DNA from: Gimesia alba
GTDB taxonomy: Bacteria; Planctomycetota; Planctomycetia; Planctomycetales; Planctomycetaceae
Assembly: GCF_007744675.1 (NCBI RefSeq)
Contig: NZ_CP036269.1
Span: 6,889,917-6,953,916 of the forward strand
Reading direction: 5' to 3'
Length of the DNA stretch: 64,000 nucleotides
Shown: piece after piece, positions 17,515 through 26,240 of the stretch
Numbering within the stretch: position 1 is the first letter of the stretch
Layout: the number at the start of each line of letters is the position of its first letter
The notes under the pieces: model-generated
Databases searched by the model: none
What the model was told of the DNA's origin: nothing
What the model saw: only the letters and a program-made list of their open reading frames with translations
Program-made: the position numbers and the translations under genes

Positions 17515-19143
17515 ATGAATAATCCAGTATCAAAGATCCTGATTGTCGATGATTCGGATGTGGTGCGACGCATCCTTTGCAAAGCACTGACTCAGGACGA
17601 CTATGAATTGCATACTGCCGTTGATGGAGAAGACGGGCGTCAAAAAGTTCATGAGCTGAAGCCGGATATCGTTTTACTCGACGTGGAAATGCCAGTTCTG
17701 GATGGCTTTGCCGTTTTAAAGGAAGTTCGCGAAAATTATAAGGTCGAAGAAGTTGCCGTGATCATGGTCACCTCGCACAACGACGGCAAAGGGATTACCC
17801 GCGCGTTTGAGGAAGGCGCCTTCGATTATATTCCGAAGCCGGCGACCGATTCGGAAATTCAAGCCCGCGTCAGGAATGCGATTCGTGCATTGCAGTTGGT
17901 GCGAGAACAGAAAACATTACGCAAGGCGGCAGAAACCGCCAATCAGTCCAAGAGCGCGTTTCTGGCGAACATGAGTCATGAAATCCGTACTCCCATGACG
18001 GCGATCCTGGGATACACGGAACTTCTGGAGCTGGAAGCCAAAACACATCAGATGCCCGAATTATTTCTGGATTCGCTGGACACCATCAAACGCAACGGCG
18101 GGCACCTGATGGAATTGATCAACGATATTCTGGACCTCTCAAAAATTGAAGCAGGCAAACTGGACATTGAATCGATTTCCTGTTCGCCTCAAACAATTGT
18201 GGAAGAGGTGCTGGAACTGGTTCAAGTCCGTGCGGAAGCCAAAGGGTTGAAGCTGGAAGCCAGTTATGAGTTCCCTTTGCCTGCTGAAATTCAATCTGAC
18301 CCCACGCGGATTCGACAGATTCTGATCAACCTGATTGGAAACGCGATCAAGTTTACGGAAGTGGGAACGATTCGACTGGAAACACAACTGGTTGAATCTC
18401 CGGGCGCTGAGCCACAAATTCAATTTTCGGTGATTGACCAGGGAATTGGGATGACCGAGTCGCAGTTATCGAATCTGTTCCGTCCGTTTACGCAAGCCGA
18501 CTCCTCAACCACACGTAAATATGGTGGAACCGGCTTGGGACTCACAATTTGCAAACGTCTGGCAAACATGTTAGGTGGAGACATTTCAGTGACCAGTGAA
18601 CGTAACAAAGGTTCGCGATTCACTGCCGCAGTAGATACCGGAAATCTGGATGGTGTCGAACGCCTTCAGGAATTACAGCAGCGCATTGCTCCAGAAACAG
18701 AGGCCAGCGAATCAAGCCAGCCGCAAGTCTGTGCCATTCCGGAATTTCCTCTGAAAGGGAGAAAAATTCTGTTGGCCGAAGATGGTCCTGACAATCAAAA
18801 ACTGATTGCCTTCATTCTGAAGAAGGCCGGCGCTGAAGTGACGATCGCTGAAAACGGAGAAGTGGCCCGCCAGGCAGCCGTGAAAGCAATGGAAACGGGT
18901 TTGCTTTATGACGTGATTCTGATGGACATGCAGATGCCGATTCTGGACGGTTATGGCGCAACGCGAAAAATCCGCGAGCACGGTTATTCCGGGCCAATTA
19001 TTTCTTTGACGGCCAATGCGATGGAAGGGGACCGTGAAAAGTGCATCAACGCCGGCTGCAACGATCACATCACCAAGCCTGTGAATCGTAAGAAAATGAT
19101 CGAGATGATTTCTTCCATCTGCAACGAGGAAGCAGTCGTTTAA
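17515..19143 (+). CDS. Hybrid histidine kinase, REC-HisKA-HATPase-REC
   Basis: A 542-aa signalling protein with no membrane segment, so cytoplasmic. Domains in order: receiver 1 (about 7-122, phospho-acceptor Asp56 in LLDVEMP); a linker helix; HisKA with phospho-acceptor His155 in NMSHEIRTPM; HATPase_c with its N box NLIGNAIKFTE (near 275) and G boxes DQGIGM and GTGLGL; and receiver 2 (about 420-540) with Asp471 in LMDMQMP. It likely takes input by phosphorylation of receiver 1 from another kinase. No output domain is present and no response regulator lies next to it. A 240-bp AT-rich gap upstream suggests its own promoter. Confidence 0.92.
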   Translation: MNNPVSKILIVDDSDVVRRILCKALTQDDYELHTAVDGEDGRQKVHELKPDIVLLDVEMPVLDGFAVLKEVRENYKVEEVAVIMVTSHNDGKGITRAFEEGAFDYIPKPATDSEIQARVRNAIRALQLVREQKTLRKAAETANQSKSAFLANMSHEIRTPMTAILGYTELLELEAKTHQMPELFLDSLDTIKRNGGHLMELINDILDLSKIEAGKLDIESISCSPQTIVEEVLELVQVRAEAKGLKLEASYEFPLPAEIQSDPTRIRQILINLIGNAIKFTEVGTIRLETQLVESPGAEPQIQFSVIDQGIGMTESQLSNLFRPFTQADSSTTRKYGGTGLGLTICKRLANMLGGDISVTSERNKGSRFTAAVDTGNLDGVERLQELQQRIAPETEASESSQPQVCAIPEFPLKGRKILLAEDGPDNQKLIAFILKKAGAEVTIAENGEVARQAAVKAMETGLLYDVILMDMQMPILDGYGATRKIREHGYSGPIISLTANAMEGDREKCINAGCNDHITKPVNRKKMIEMISSICNEEAVV

Positions 19144-19286
19144 CGACAACTTGATTTACTGAGCGACATCGTACCTCTGCGCTTATCCGACGGTACTGTT
19201 GCAATTTCAAAGCAACTGCTCCCACGCGTGTTGCAAATGGGTTGCCGCTACAAATTTACTGGTGATGTCGACCTGATTCATACAAG

Positions 19287-20258
19287 TTAGTGTTGCACAC
19301 TCTGTTGCTGCTTGGCGAAGTTGGGCTGCTTGACGGAATTCTCTTTGTCGTTAGGGGGAATGGTTTTGACGACTTTCCAGGCCAGGCCCAGTTTTTCGAG
19401 GACGAGAATCGCACCGTAGGTCATGTCGAGTTCCCACCATTTGTGGCCGTTCTTAGCCATGCGTTGATACTTGTGATGGTTGTTGTGCCAGCCTTCGCCG
19501 TAGGTTAACAACGCAACCCACCACAGGTTGCGGCTGTCGTCGGTCGTTTCATAATTGCGGTAGCCCCAGATGTGTGTGGCGGAGTTCACAAACCAGGTCG
19601 CATGCAACACATAAAACAGTCGCACGAACATGCCATACACGACCATGCTGATCGCAATTTCCGATCCACCCAGCCAGTAGCCGATGCCATAGAGAACGGC
19701 GCCCATGCCGATATGCCAGAGCAGAAACGTGCGTTGCAGGAACCGCATGAACGGGTCTTTGAGTAGGTCAGGAGCGAAGCGCTCGTGCGTGGCCTGGATT
19801 TCTTCCGTACTGTGATAGGGGATCAGCCACATGATGTGACTCCACCAGCGTCCGTCGCGCGGCGAATGCGGATCGCCGGGCTGGTCACTGTGCAGATGAT
19901 GTTTGCGATGATTGGCCACCCATTGAATCGGGGGCCCCTGTCCGGCCAGTAAGCCGATCAGGCCAATCAAACGAAACATGAATGGATACGTCTGAAAGCT
20001 GCCATGCGTGAGCAGGCGATGATAGCCCATGCAGATCCCGATGCCGCCGGTCAGCCACCCCAGAAACAGACAGGTGAATAGGCCCGTCCAGGTAAAGTAA
20101 AAGGGGGCGGCCAGCAGTCCCAGATGAATGACGGCGATCCAGCCGATCACGGGCCAGTCGACGCGGGCATCCGGTTGGGCGGGCACTGTCTCAACAGATT
20201 CCTCAGAGGTTAAATTGTCAGTTTCAACACGCGGCGCGACGGTCTGCTGAGAGTTCAT
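19287..20258 (-). CDS. Acyl-CoA desaturase (membrane fatty acid desaturase)
   Basis: A 323-aa integral membrane di-iron desaturase that puts a double bond (probably delta-9) into acyl chains. The three histidine boxes are HRLLTH (80-85), HRKHH (117-121) and HNNHH (258-262), the arrangement of stearoyl-CoA desaturases. Hydrophobic segments lie around 38-75, 92-108, 175-197 and 202-220. The first ~30 residues are a polar, Glu/Thr-rich tail. It is alone on the minus strand, and no regulator is adjacent. Confidence 0.9.
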   Translation of the reverse strand: MNSQQTVAPRVETDNLTSEESVETVPAQPDARVDWPVIGWIAVIHLGLLAAPFYFTWTGLFTCLFLGWLTGGIGICMGYHRLLTHGSFQTYPFMFRLIGLIGLLAGQGPPIQWVANHRKHHLHSDQPGDPHSPRDGRWWSHIMWLIPYHSTEEIQATHERFAPDLLKDPFMRFLQRTFLLWHIGMGAVLYGIGYWLGGSEIAISMVVYGMFVRLFYVLHATWFVNSATHIWGYRNYETTDDSRNLWWVALLTYGEGWHNNHHKYQRMAKNGHKWWELDMTYGAILVLEKLGLAWKVVKTIPPNDKENSVKQPNFAKQQQSVQH

Positions 20259-20467
20259 TCAATAGGACCAATACTATCAATGTGTAGGGGCAAATAAAAA
20301 CCGGCCGATTTTAGGGGGAATGGCTATTTGTGTCTATAGAAGTGAGGTTGGTTGGGAGGGATGTGCTTTTCACAAGACAGGTGTATAGAGAATATCAATC
20401 AATCACCCGCATAATCTATCAACCAAAGAGTTTGATGCCTAATTCGTCGCGCAATCTCATCCGTCGA

Positions 20468-21010
20468 TTAATTATCCGTCAACGCGTCTTGCCATACTGC
20501 CGGTAAGTCGTCCCTGGATAGATTAACGTGAGGTTTGTCTACAAACTCGATCGCAAACCCGTTTTCGTCTTTCGAAATGGATTCAACCTGATCCCAGTTG
20601 AGAGTGAGCTGTGTCTCTGCGGTCTGCAGTCCGATTGCCTCGGCGGTTAAACGGACCTTCACTTTGCTCTCCGGATTTTCTCCTGAGCGGTTGATGATCC
20701 GCAGAAACATTGAAACCAGTCGTGCTCGCCCCTTCTTAAATGTGATGTTCACGCCAATTCGATATACGATGTAGAGTATGATTACCGGAATAATATTATT
20801 GATAATCAGGCCGGAGTCCTCTGCAAAGAGAAAGAAGACCAGAAAAAAAATGGCAAGAAGTAAGAACGCGCCCATCCAGCAGAGGAGATACAAGCTGTCG
20901 ACCAGGAACGAGGCCAGTGACAGTGACTGAGTGATCGATAAATTTGCTTGCGGAGTATCTGGGAGCGTTAATTCACAAGGTGGCAGATCGGGGGAGAGTG
21001 ACTGGTACAT
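20468..21010 (-). CDS. YcxB-like membrane protein
   Basis: A 180-aa protein not recognised with certainty. Two adjacent hydrophobic segments (about 36-65 and 70-90) are followed by a basic cytoplasmic stretch and a C-terminal beta-rich domain (KVKVRLTAEAIGLQT, LNWDQVESISKDENGFAIEF). That order, two membrane helices followed by a 'which way it acts' beta domain with W-x-x-V-x-x-I, matches YcxB-like proteins of unknown function. A ribosome site (AAAGGA) precedes the ATG. The next gene upstream on the same strand starts at 21534 and ends 35 bp away, so the two may be co-transcribed. Confidence 0.65.
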   Translation of the reverse strand: MYQSLSPDLPPCELTLPDTPQANLSITQSLSLASFLVDSLYLLCWMGAFLLLAIFFLVFFLFAEDSGLIINNIIPVIILYIVYRIGVNITFKKGRARLVSMFLRIINRSGENPESKVKVRLTAEAIGLQTAETQLTLNWDQVESISKDENGFAIEFVDKPHVNLSRDDLPAVWQDALTDN

Positions 21011-21045
21011 ACAGATTCATCCTTTGAGAAGGGATCGCTTTGTGC

Positions 21046-21534
21046 TCAACCTCTAGCCTTCAATGTTGGCTCTGCCAGCATTTGCTCGATTTCGGAAACG
21101 ACTATTTCTCCGGTGATCTTATCTGCAAGAAGTCGCCGTAGAACAATTTCGTCGCGTGAATTTTTTGTCAGCAGTAATAATCCCAGCCCCGAAACATCCT
21201 GAAAATAATTTCTCCAAGTGTCAATTTGCTCGCCTGGAATCTTAGCTAAATCTACCTGATAACAGGTAATCGGGTATGTCTGAATCAGCTTTAGAACCAA
21301 TGGATCTTCTGAATAGCGTGCTTCATGCATTATCGTTCCATGACTCCAGGAAGCCATAACACTGACCAAAATCAGCTTTCCGTGGGCTAGATCGTTTTGA
21401 ATCTGCGTTACCGAATATTTTCGCCATTGAATCCTGTCAGGTTTTTGAAATGTCTGAAACAAGATCAGGCCAATAAAACCACACAGAATTACAACTCCGG
21501 TTACTCTTAACTGTTTTTTCTTGCTGAATTTCAT
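21046..21534 (-). CDS. Membrane-anchored thioredoxin-fold protein lacking the CXXC cysteines
   Basis: A 162-aa protein with an N-terminal membrane helix (about 8-28) and a domain resembling the C-terminal thioredoxin domain of DsbD. KLILVSVMASWSHGTIMHE aligns in style with the DsbD block in which W-C-x-x-C-K is the redox centre. Both cysteines are replaced, so ordinary disulphide exchange is not expected. A later VDLAKIPGEQID and GLGLLLLTKNSRDE fit the remaining strands. The ATG at 21534 has GGGAG 8 bp upstream; a TTG at 21549 is the alternative. Possibly a chaperone or structural use of the fold. Assignment is by pattern only. Confidence 0.55.
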   Translation of the reverse strand: MKFSKKKQLRVTGVVILCGFIGLILFQTFQKPDRIQWRKYSVTQIQNDLAHGKLILVSVMASWSHGTIMHEARYSEDPLVLKLIQTYPITCYQVDLAKIPGEQIDTWRNYFQDVSGLGLLLLTKNSRDEIVLRRLLADKITGEIVVSEIEQMLAEPTLKARG

Positions 21535-21759
21535 CTCACATGCTCCCAACTGACAATATTTGGTTGTGAGCAGTATAACAAAAGCATGAGAACGAACGTA
21601 TCTGTTCTTTCAAAACTTCACGCTCAGTCCTTTGGTTCCATCGGGGATCTTCTGTTTTAAATAGGGTCAGTCATCCCAGAAATCTATGTTTCTGGAACAA
21701 AAATATTGTAGAATAGAAGCCGTTTCTGAAATTATTACCGTCAAACATAAGGTGCTCTG

Positions 21760-22737
21760 ATGTTGCGGAATTGTGTTGTTGTTTTATTGTCAATGCTGAT
21801 CTTCAGCGGAACGGTCACGTACGCAGACGAATCGTTTCCCAACGCACGCAAGCCGGCGAGTGAGGCGGAGCTGAAGTATTGGCTCGAAAATATGTTTGTG
21901 TTTCATCACTATACGGTGGGTGAAATTCAGCAGGCGACTGGTTTGGAACAACCCGACATCAAAGCAGCGCTCAAACGGTTTGATTTGAAACGCGCGTCTG
22001 CATCAGAACGCAAACCGGCGGCACCTTTACTCGTCAAACCATATCCCGGCGGTCGGCATCCGCGGATTGGTTTTCTGGAAGGTGCCATCGAACCACAGCG
22101 GGAAACCAAGATTTCGGTCTTTGCGCCGTGGGATTCGGTGAGCTATGTTGTGCTGGATATTCCCGAAGCAATCTGGTCGAATCTGGGACTGACCTATCTG
22201 GCTCACACGCATGTACCGACGATCTGGTCGAAACAGAACATCGAGTTACCACCGCTGGAATGGACGCGGCATCAAAGTGGCACGTTGTCGCTCTCGCGCA
22301 AACTGCCCAACGGCATTGAATTCGGAACGGCCGTCGAGCCACGAGCCGATGCGGTGCTGATGGAAATGTGGCTCAAGAATGGGACCAAAGAGCCTCTAAC
22401 GAAGATGCGCGTGCAGAATTGCGCGATGCTGAAAATGATGGATGGTTTTACGCAACAGAACAATGAAAACAAACTGTTCCGTGAACCGTATGCGGCGTGC
22501 CGCTCGGCGTCGGGCGATCACTGGATCATCATGGCGTGGACTCCCTGTTTTAAAGCGTGGGGAAATCAGAAGTGCCCCTGCCTGCATTCGGATCCGATCT
22601 TTCCTGATTGCCCGCCCGGCGAAACGGTTCGCGTGAAAGGCTGGTTCTCATTCTATACAGGGACCGACATCGAAGGGGAATTCAAGCGGATCGACGCACT
22701 GGGTTGGCAGAAGTTTCCGGTGAAGAACTCTGAATAG
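21760..22737 (+). CDS. Secreted protein of unknown function
   Basis: A 325-aa protein with a clear signal peptide (cleavage likely after residue 22, ..TVTYA-DE). I do not recognise a named domain. Residues 31-75 form a short helical segment with a helix-turn-helix flavour (FHHYTVGEIQQATGL). From 85 on it is beta-rich with many Trp and His, ending in GWFSFYTGTDIEGEF. Cysteines cluster late (CFKAWGNQKCPCLHSDPIFPDC), suggesting metal binding or disulphides. The pattern HPRIGFLEGAIEPQRETKIS is consistent with a carbohydrate-active or sugar-binding beta fold, but this is a guess. It stands alone between minus-strand genes. Confidence 0.6.
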   Translation: MLRNCVVVLLSMLIFSGTVTYADESFPNARKPASEAELKYWLENMFVFHHYTVGEIQQATGLEQPDIKAALKRFDLKRASASERKPAAPLLVKPYPGGRHPRIGFLEGAIEPQRETKISVFAPWDSVSYVVLDIPEAIWSNLGLTYLAHTHVPTIWSKQNIELPPLEWTRHQSGTLSLSRKLPNGIEFGTAVEPRADAVLMEMWLKNGTKEPLTKMRVQNCAMLKMMDGFTQQNNENKLFREPYAACRSASGDHWIIMAWTPCFKAWGNQKCPCLHSDPIFPDCPPGETVRVKGWFSFYTGTDIEGEFKRIDALGWQKFPVKNSE

Positions 22738-22773
22738 AATAAAAACGATCACTCGTTGTCTGTTTCGATTCTG

Positions 22774-24342
22774 TTATTTCCCGCAGACGTCAAATTCAAT
22801 TTTTGGAAAACGGGCGCGGGCGGCGTCGGTCAAGGGGATGGGATCCTTGATGGCAATATCACACCATTTGAGTGTGGAAAGCCGCGGCAGTGTCGCCAGC
22901 AGTTCTAATCGCTCGTCGGTGAGTGTCGTCGGGTCTTTGATTTCGATTTGTTCCACGTTCGTTAACCAGGGGAGCAGATGGGCCGCACTTTGATCGAATT
23001 GCAGCTTGTTGACTTCCAACCGCTTCAGCGCCGGCATTTGTGCAAGCAACAATAAGGTGTCCTGATCCAGATTCAAATTTTTGCAGTAGAAATATTCCAG
23101 ATTGGGTAGTTGCGTTAAAGGCTGAAGAGCCGCAGGTTCGGGTAGTTCTACCGGGATATGGCAACGTTCCAGTTGAGGGAAGCTGGTTAGCAAAGTCAGG
23201 GCGGTGCGTGCTTGATCTCCACTCAGATGATTCCCTGTGTCCCAGCCAATGACCAGTTGTTTCATATGGGGCTGATGTGCTGCGACTTGTTCAAGCAGAT
23301 AACTGATATCCTCGTCTTTTCCGGACGGGACTTTCAGAACTTCCAGATTAGGTGCTAAGGCAAGTGCGTCTGCCACACGTTTTTGGGGAAAGATTTCTCG
23401 GATGATCCACTTCTGCAGATTCTGTCTGTCTCCATTCTTCAAAAAGCTAAGCATGGCTTTCTGTTTTACAGAGCCCAGGTCGACTTCAACTGAAGTCAGC
23501 TGCGAACATCCCGCCATTTTCTCCCAAAACGGGATAACATCTTCTGGTGCCATTTCCAGATTGAGTTTCAGGTCTTCCAGTACCGGCAGGTCCAGCACTT
23601 TCTCTGCCACTTGCAGAGAAATCGGATGACTTCCAAAATCAAGATGTAGTCTGCGAAGTCGCTTGATTTGTACAATTTGTTCCAGAGCGGCCTCATCGAG
23701 ATGAGAATGGAGAATCTCGAGATTGGTCAGGTTGGGCAGATTTCGCAGGGCGGTATAACCACGCTCATTAATCCGACACAGGGAAAACTTGACCCCTGCC
23801 AGTTGTTTTACTTTGGAGAGTGTCTCAATACATTTCCCCAACTCGGGATTCGTTTGATCGCGTGTTCCATAAAACCAGATCCTGACAGGAAACGGCAATT
23901 GATTAATCGAAGGAATCGCATTTTTGAGAACTTCACAATGCTGATATACTTTTTTGCCATCGACCGTCTTCGAAGGATTTCCGACCCAAATGGAGAAAGG
24001 TTCCTTATTTCGTGGGAACCAAAGCCCCACGCGTTTCCGTTTGATTTCCTGATAGAGATTATCTAATGCGGGATCGCGCCAGGGAGGGAATACTTCCGGA
24101 GTTGATGGGGGAGGGTTTCCTGAGAACTGAGGTGCGCGTTTGGCTAACACCAGATTGATCTCGTTCAGGCGTTGCTCGCGTTTCTGAAAACCAGTATCGA
24201 TTTGAACGACGTCCGTTGGTTCAGTTGAAACTTGTTTTTCAGCAATTGCAGTTTGGGAATGATCAGAGCTCACCAGAAAACCACCAATGCCAGCCAGTGC
24301 AAGTAACACTGCCGCCATGGGACAAATAAATTGACGCAACAT
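22774..24342 (-). CDS. Secreted leucine-rich repeat protein
   Basis: A 522-aa exported protein. The N-terminus MLRQFICPMAAVLLALAGIG is a signal peptide or membrane anchor. A polar linker and a region with PPWRDPALDNLYQEIKRKRVG follow. The rest is degenerate leucine-rich repeats (LAGVKFSLCRINERGYTAL, LPNLTNLEILHSHLDEAAL, LPNLEYFYCKNLNLDQDTL, MPALKRLEVNKLQFDQSA). The ribosome site GGGAGAG precedes the ATG. It shares the repeat type with the LRR protein at 16366 but not its layout. Likely acts by protein binding in the envelope; partner unknown. Confidence 0.75.
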   Translation of the reverse strand: MLRQFICPMAAVLLALAGIGGFLVSSDHSQTAIAEKQVSTEPTDVVQIDTGFQKREQRLNEINLVLAKRAPQFSGNPPPSTPEVFPPWRDPALDNLYQEIKRKRVGLWFPRNKEPFSIWVGNPSKTVDGKKVYQHCEVLKNAIPSINQLPFPVRIWFYGTRDQTNPELGKCIETLSKVKQLAGVKFSLCRINERGYTALRNLPNLTNLEILHSHLDEAALEQIVQIKRLRRLHLDFGSHPISLQVAEKVLDLPVLEDLKLNLEMAPEDVIPFWEKMAGCSQLTSVEVDLGSVKQKAMLSFLKNGDRQNLQKWIIREIFPQKRVADALALAPNLEVLKVPSGKDEDISYLLEQVAAHQPHMKQLVIGWDTGNHLSGDQARTALTLLTSFPQLERCHIPVELPEPAALQPLTQLPNLEYFYCKNLNLDQDTLLLLAQMPALKRLEVNKLQFDQSAAHLLPWLTNVEQIEIKDPTTLTDERLELLATLPRLSTLKWCDIAIKDPIPLTDAARARFPKIEFDVCGK

Positions 24343-24717
24343 CTGACACTCTCCCTATGATCTACCTGATTTTTAATTTCAGGCAACGCCCAACGATCAG
24401 CAAGCAGTCTTACTAAACAGCCAATGATAAGACCGAAGCCGGAAGCTTTTCCACTATCCTATTGTACAGAACAAAACAGGTGTTGTCCTCTTCTCCACTC
24501 GAAAATTGTTGAGGTCTTTCCAGCTACCTGGTAGAGATTTTTACGTATCTCACTTTCAAGTAAGCTGTTAGAACAGAACAGGAGTGCTACAAGGGACTCA
24601 AAGTAATCTCCCTCCCCTCACATTTTATTTAAAAAAAATGGTAACAGATGAATCGTTTCCTCGCTTGGTGAAGCAGTGAGAGGGGAAATCTGGTTTTGTA
24701 TGAAAGGGGCTTTCACA
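24343..24717. promoter_or_regulatory. Divergent promoter region
   Basis: About 375 bp between the minus-strand LRR gene and the plus-strand methyltransferase gene, both of which must be transcribed from here. It is AT-rich near 24540-24660. No repeat family of this window and no strong dyad was seen, and no boxes were assigned. Confidence 0.4.
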
Positions 24718-25815
24718 ATGATGACTGACTGTTATTTGACGCTGGACTTAGACCGCACCGAACGATTTGAACAAAAACTTCAGCAAATGATCAATCAGGG
24801 AGGCTTATGCTTGATGGTCTCAATTGGTCATCGAACTGGTCTGTTTGATGTGATGAGCAATATGGACAGTGCCAGTAGTCGTGAGATATCAGATCGTGCC
24901 GGCTTGCGGGAACGTTATGTCCGCGACTGGTTAGCCGCGATGGTGACTGGCAGTATTGTCGAGTATGATGAAATGTTCAAAACTTATCGACTGCCAAGCG
25001 AATATGATTCATTGTTGACACGCCACGCTGGCTGTAAGAACTATGCCACCAACGTGCAATGGTTTTCTATTTTCGGAAAGCTTGAAGAAGACATTATCAA
25101 ATGTTTTCGCGAAGGAGGGAGCGTTCCCGAATCGGTCTTTACTGACCTGCAGTCGAAACTGGCGGCGGAAAAATCGGAATCTGATCTGAATGGACTGTTC
25201 AAGTACATGTTGCCGCTGGTGCCGACTTTGATTATGCAGCTTTGTGAAGGCCTCGATGTACTGGACCTGGGTTGTGGAACTGGTGAGACGCTGCTGGAGC
25301 TGGCGCAGGCATTTCCGAAGAGCCGGTTTGTCGGCTACGATCAATCTCTGGAATCGATTGAGAAAGCCAGGTGTTCTGCAGAGGAAAGAGGGATTGAAAA
25401 TGTGGCGTTCTTCAATCGAGATCTCGCTCAAATTCATGCCATTGATGCCTTCGATCTGGTCACCGCGTTTGATGTGATGCACGATCAGCCTTATCCATTC
25501 CAGGTGTTAGATGAGGTCTACGCTGCGTTACGACCGGAGGGAATCTTCCTGATGCAGGATCTCGTGAATTCAAACAAAGCTGCCTTGAATCTGCAAAATC
25601 CTCTCGCACCGCTGTTGTATTCAATTTCGTGTTTGCGAGGCATGGCTGCCAGTCTGCAGCAGAATGATCAGACGGATGAGGTAGTATGGGGCCAGGAGCC
25701 GACTTGTCAGACATTGGAAGCGGTTGGTTTCGAAAAGATCGAAATCCATGACTTGCCACATGACATCTTGAGCGAATTTTATGTGGCAACAAAGCCGAAC
25801 TCATCAGAACAGTGA
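24718..25815 (+). CDS. Two-domain SAM-dependent methyltransferase (winged helix + Rossmann)
   Basis: A 365-aa cytoplasmic protein. The N-terminal ~90 residues form a winged-helix-like dimerisation domain (GHRTGLFDVMS..SREISDRAGLRERYVRDWLAAM), as in O-methyltransferases and Rv2258c-like proteins. The C-terminal part is a class I methyltransferase with SAM motif VLDLGCGTGETLLELA (near 179-194), acidic YDQSLESIEKA (motif II), AFDVMHDQ (motif IV region) and LRPEGIFLMQD. The start at 24718 has AAGGGG 8 bp upstream; in-frame GTG (24676) and ATG (24700) are less likely. Substrate unknown. The gene is single and faces the small membrane protein gene tail to tail, 12 bp apart. Confidence 0.82.
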   Translation: MMTDCYLTLDLDRTERFEQKLQQMINQGGLCLMVSIGHRTGLFDVMSNMDSASSREISDRAGLRERYVRDWLAAMVTGSIVEYDEMFKTYRLPSEYDSLLTRHAGCKNYATNVQWFSIFGKLEEDIIKCFREGGSVPESVFTDLQSKLAAEKSESDLNGLFKYMLPLVPTLIMQLCEGLDVLDLGCGTGETLLELAQAFPKSRFVGYDQSLESIEKARCSAEERGIENVAFFNRDLAQIHAIDAFDLVTAFDVMHDQPYPFQVLDEVYAALRPEGIFLMQDLVNSNKAALNLQNPLAPLLYSISCLRGMAASLQQNDQTDEVVWGQEPTCQTLEAVGFEKIEIHDLPHDILSEFYVATKPNSSEQ

Positions 25816-25827
25816 GTTACCAAAGCC

Positions 25828-26220
25828 TTAGTGTTTAAATAATTTATCCGCGAGTAGCTCATAGTACTTGGCATCGCTACTCACCTCTTTGATATAGGCA
25901 TTGAGAATACCGGGATCAACAAATACCATCGCTGGTTGGTCCCGGTAATGCGCCTGAGCTGCTTTGAGCAGATAAGTGATGTCCGTACGGCTTAAACGAT
26001 GGGTTTTACATAAATCATAAAAGAGACCCTGGGGAGTATCTGCGTTGGCTTTGCGTCGTAACTGGAAATTTTCCCACAAATAGAGGGTTAACCAGATCGA
26101 TCCGATTAACAGGGTTGCCGTAACCAGCAGCCAGTTCTCCTGCAGCATGCCGCGATTGCGGAATGCTCGAGACACGTCATTAGTATGTCCTGCCAGAATC
26201 AAATAGAAATCCACGTTCAT
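25828..26220 (-). CDS. Small membrane protein next to HEAT-repeat protein
   Basis: A 130-aa protein I do not recognise. It has one membrane segment (about 30-50, LLVTATLLIGSIWLTLYLW), a basic stretch, then an ~80-residue soluble helical part (GLFYDLCKTHRLSRTDITYLLKAAQA, FVDPGILNAYIKEV) that looks like a compact helical domain. It lies 20 bp after the HEAT-repeat gene on the same strand and is almost surely co-transcribed with it, which suggests the two products work together at the membrane. Confidence 0.7.
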   Translation of the reverse strand: MNVDFYLILAGHTNDVSRAFRNRGMLQENWLLVTATLLIGSIWLTLYLWENFQLRRKANADTPQGLFYDLCKTHRLSRTDITYLLKAAQAHYRDQPAMVFVDPGILNAYIKEVSSDAKYYELLADKLFKH

Positions 26221-26240
26221 CTTCTCACCATTTCATCACG

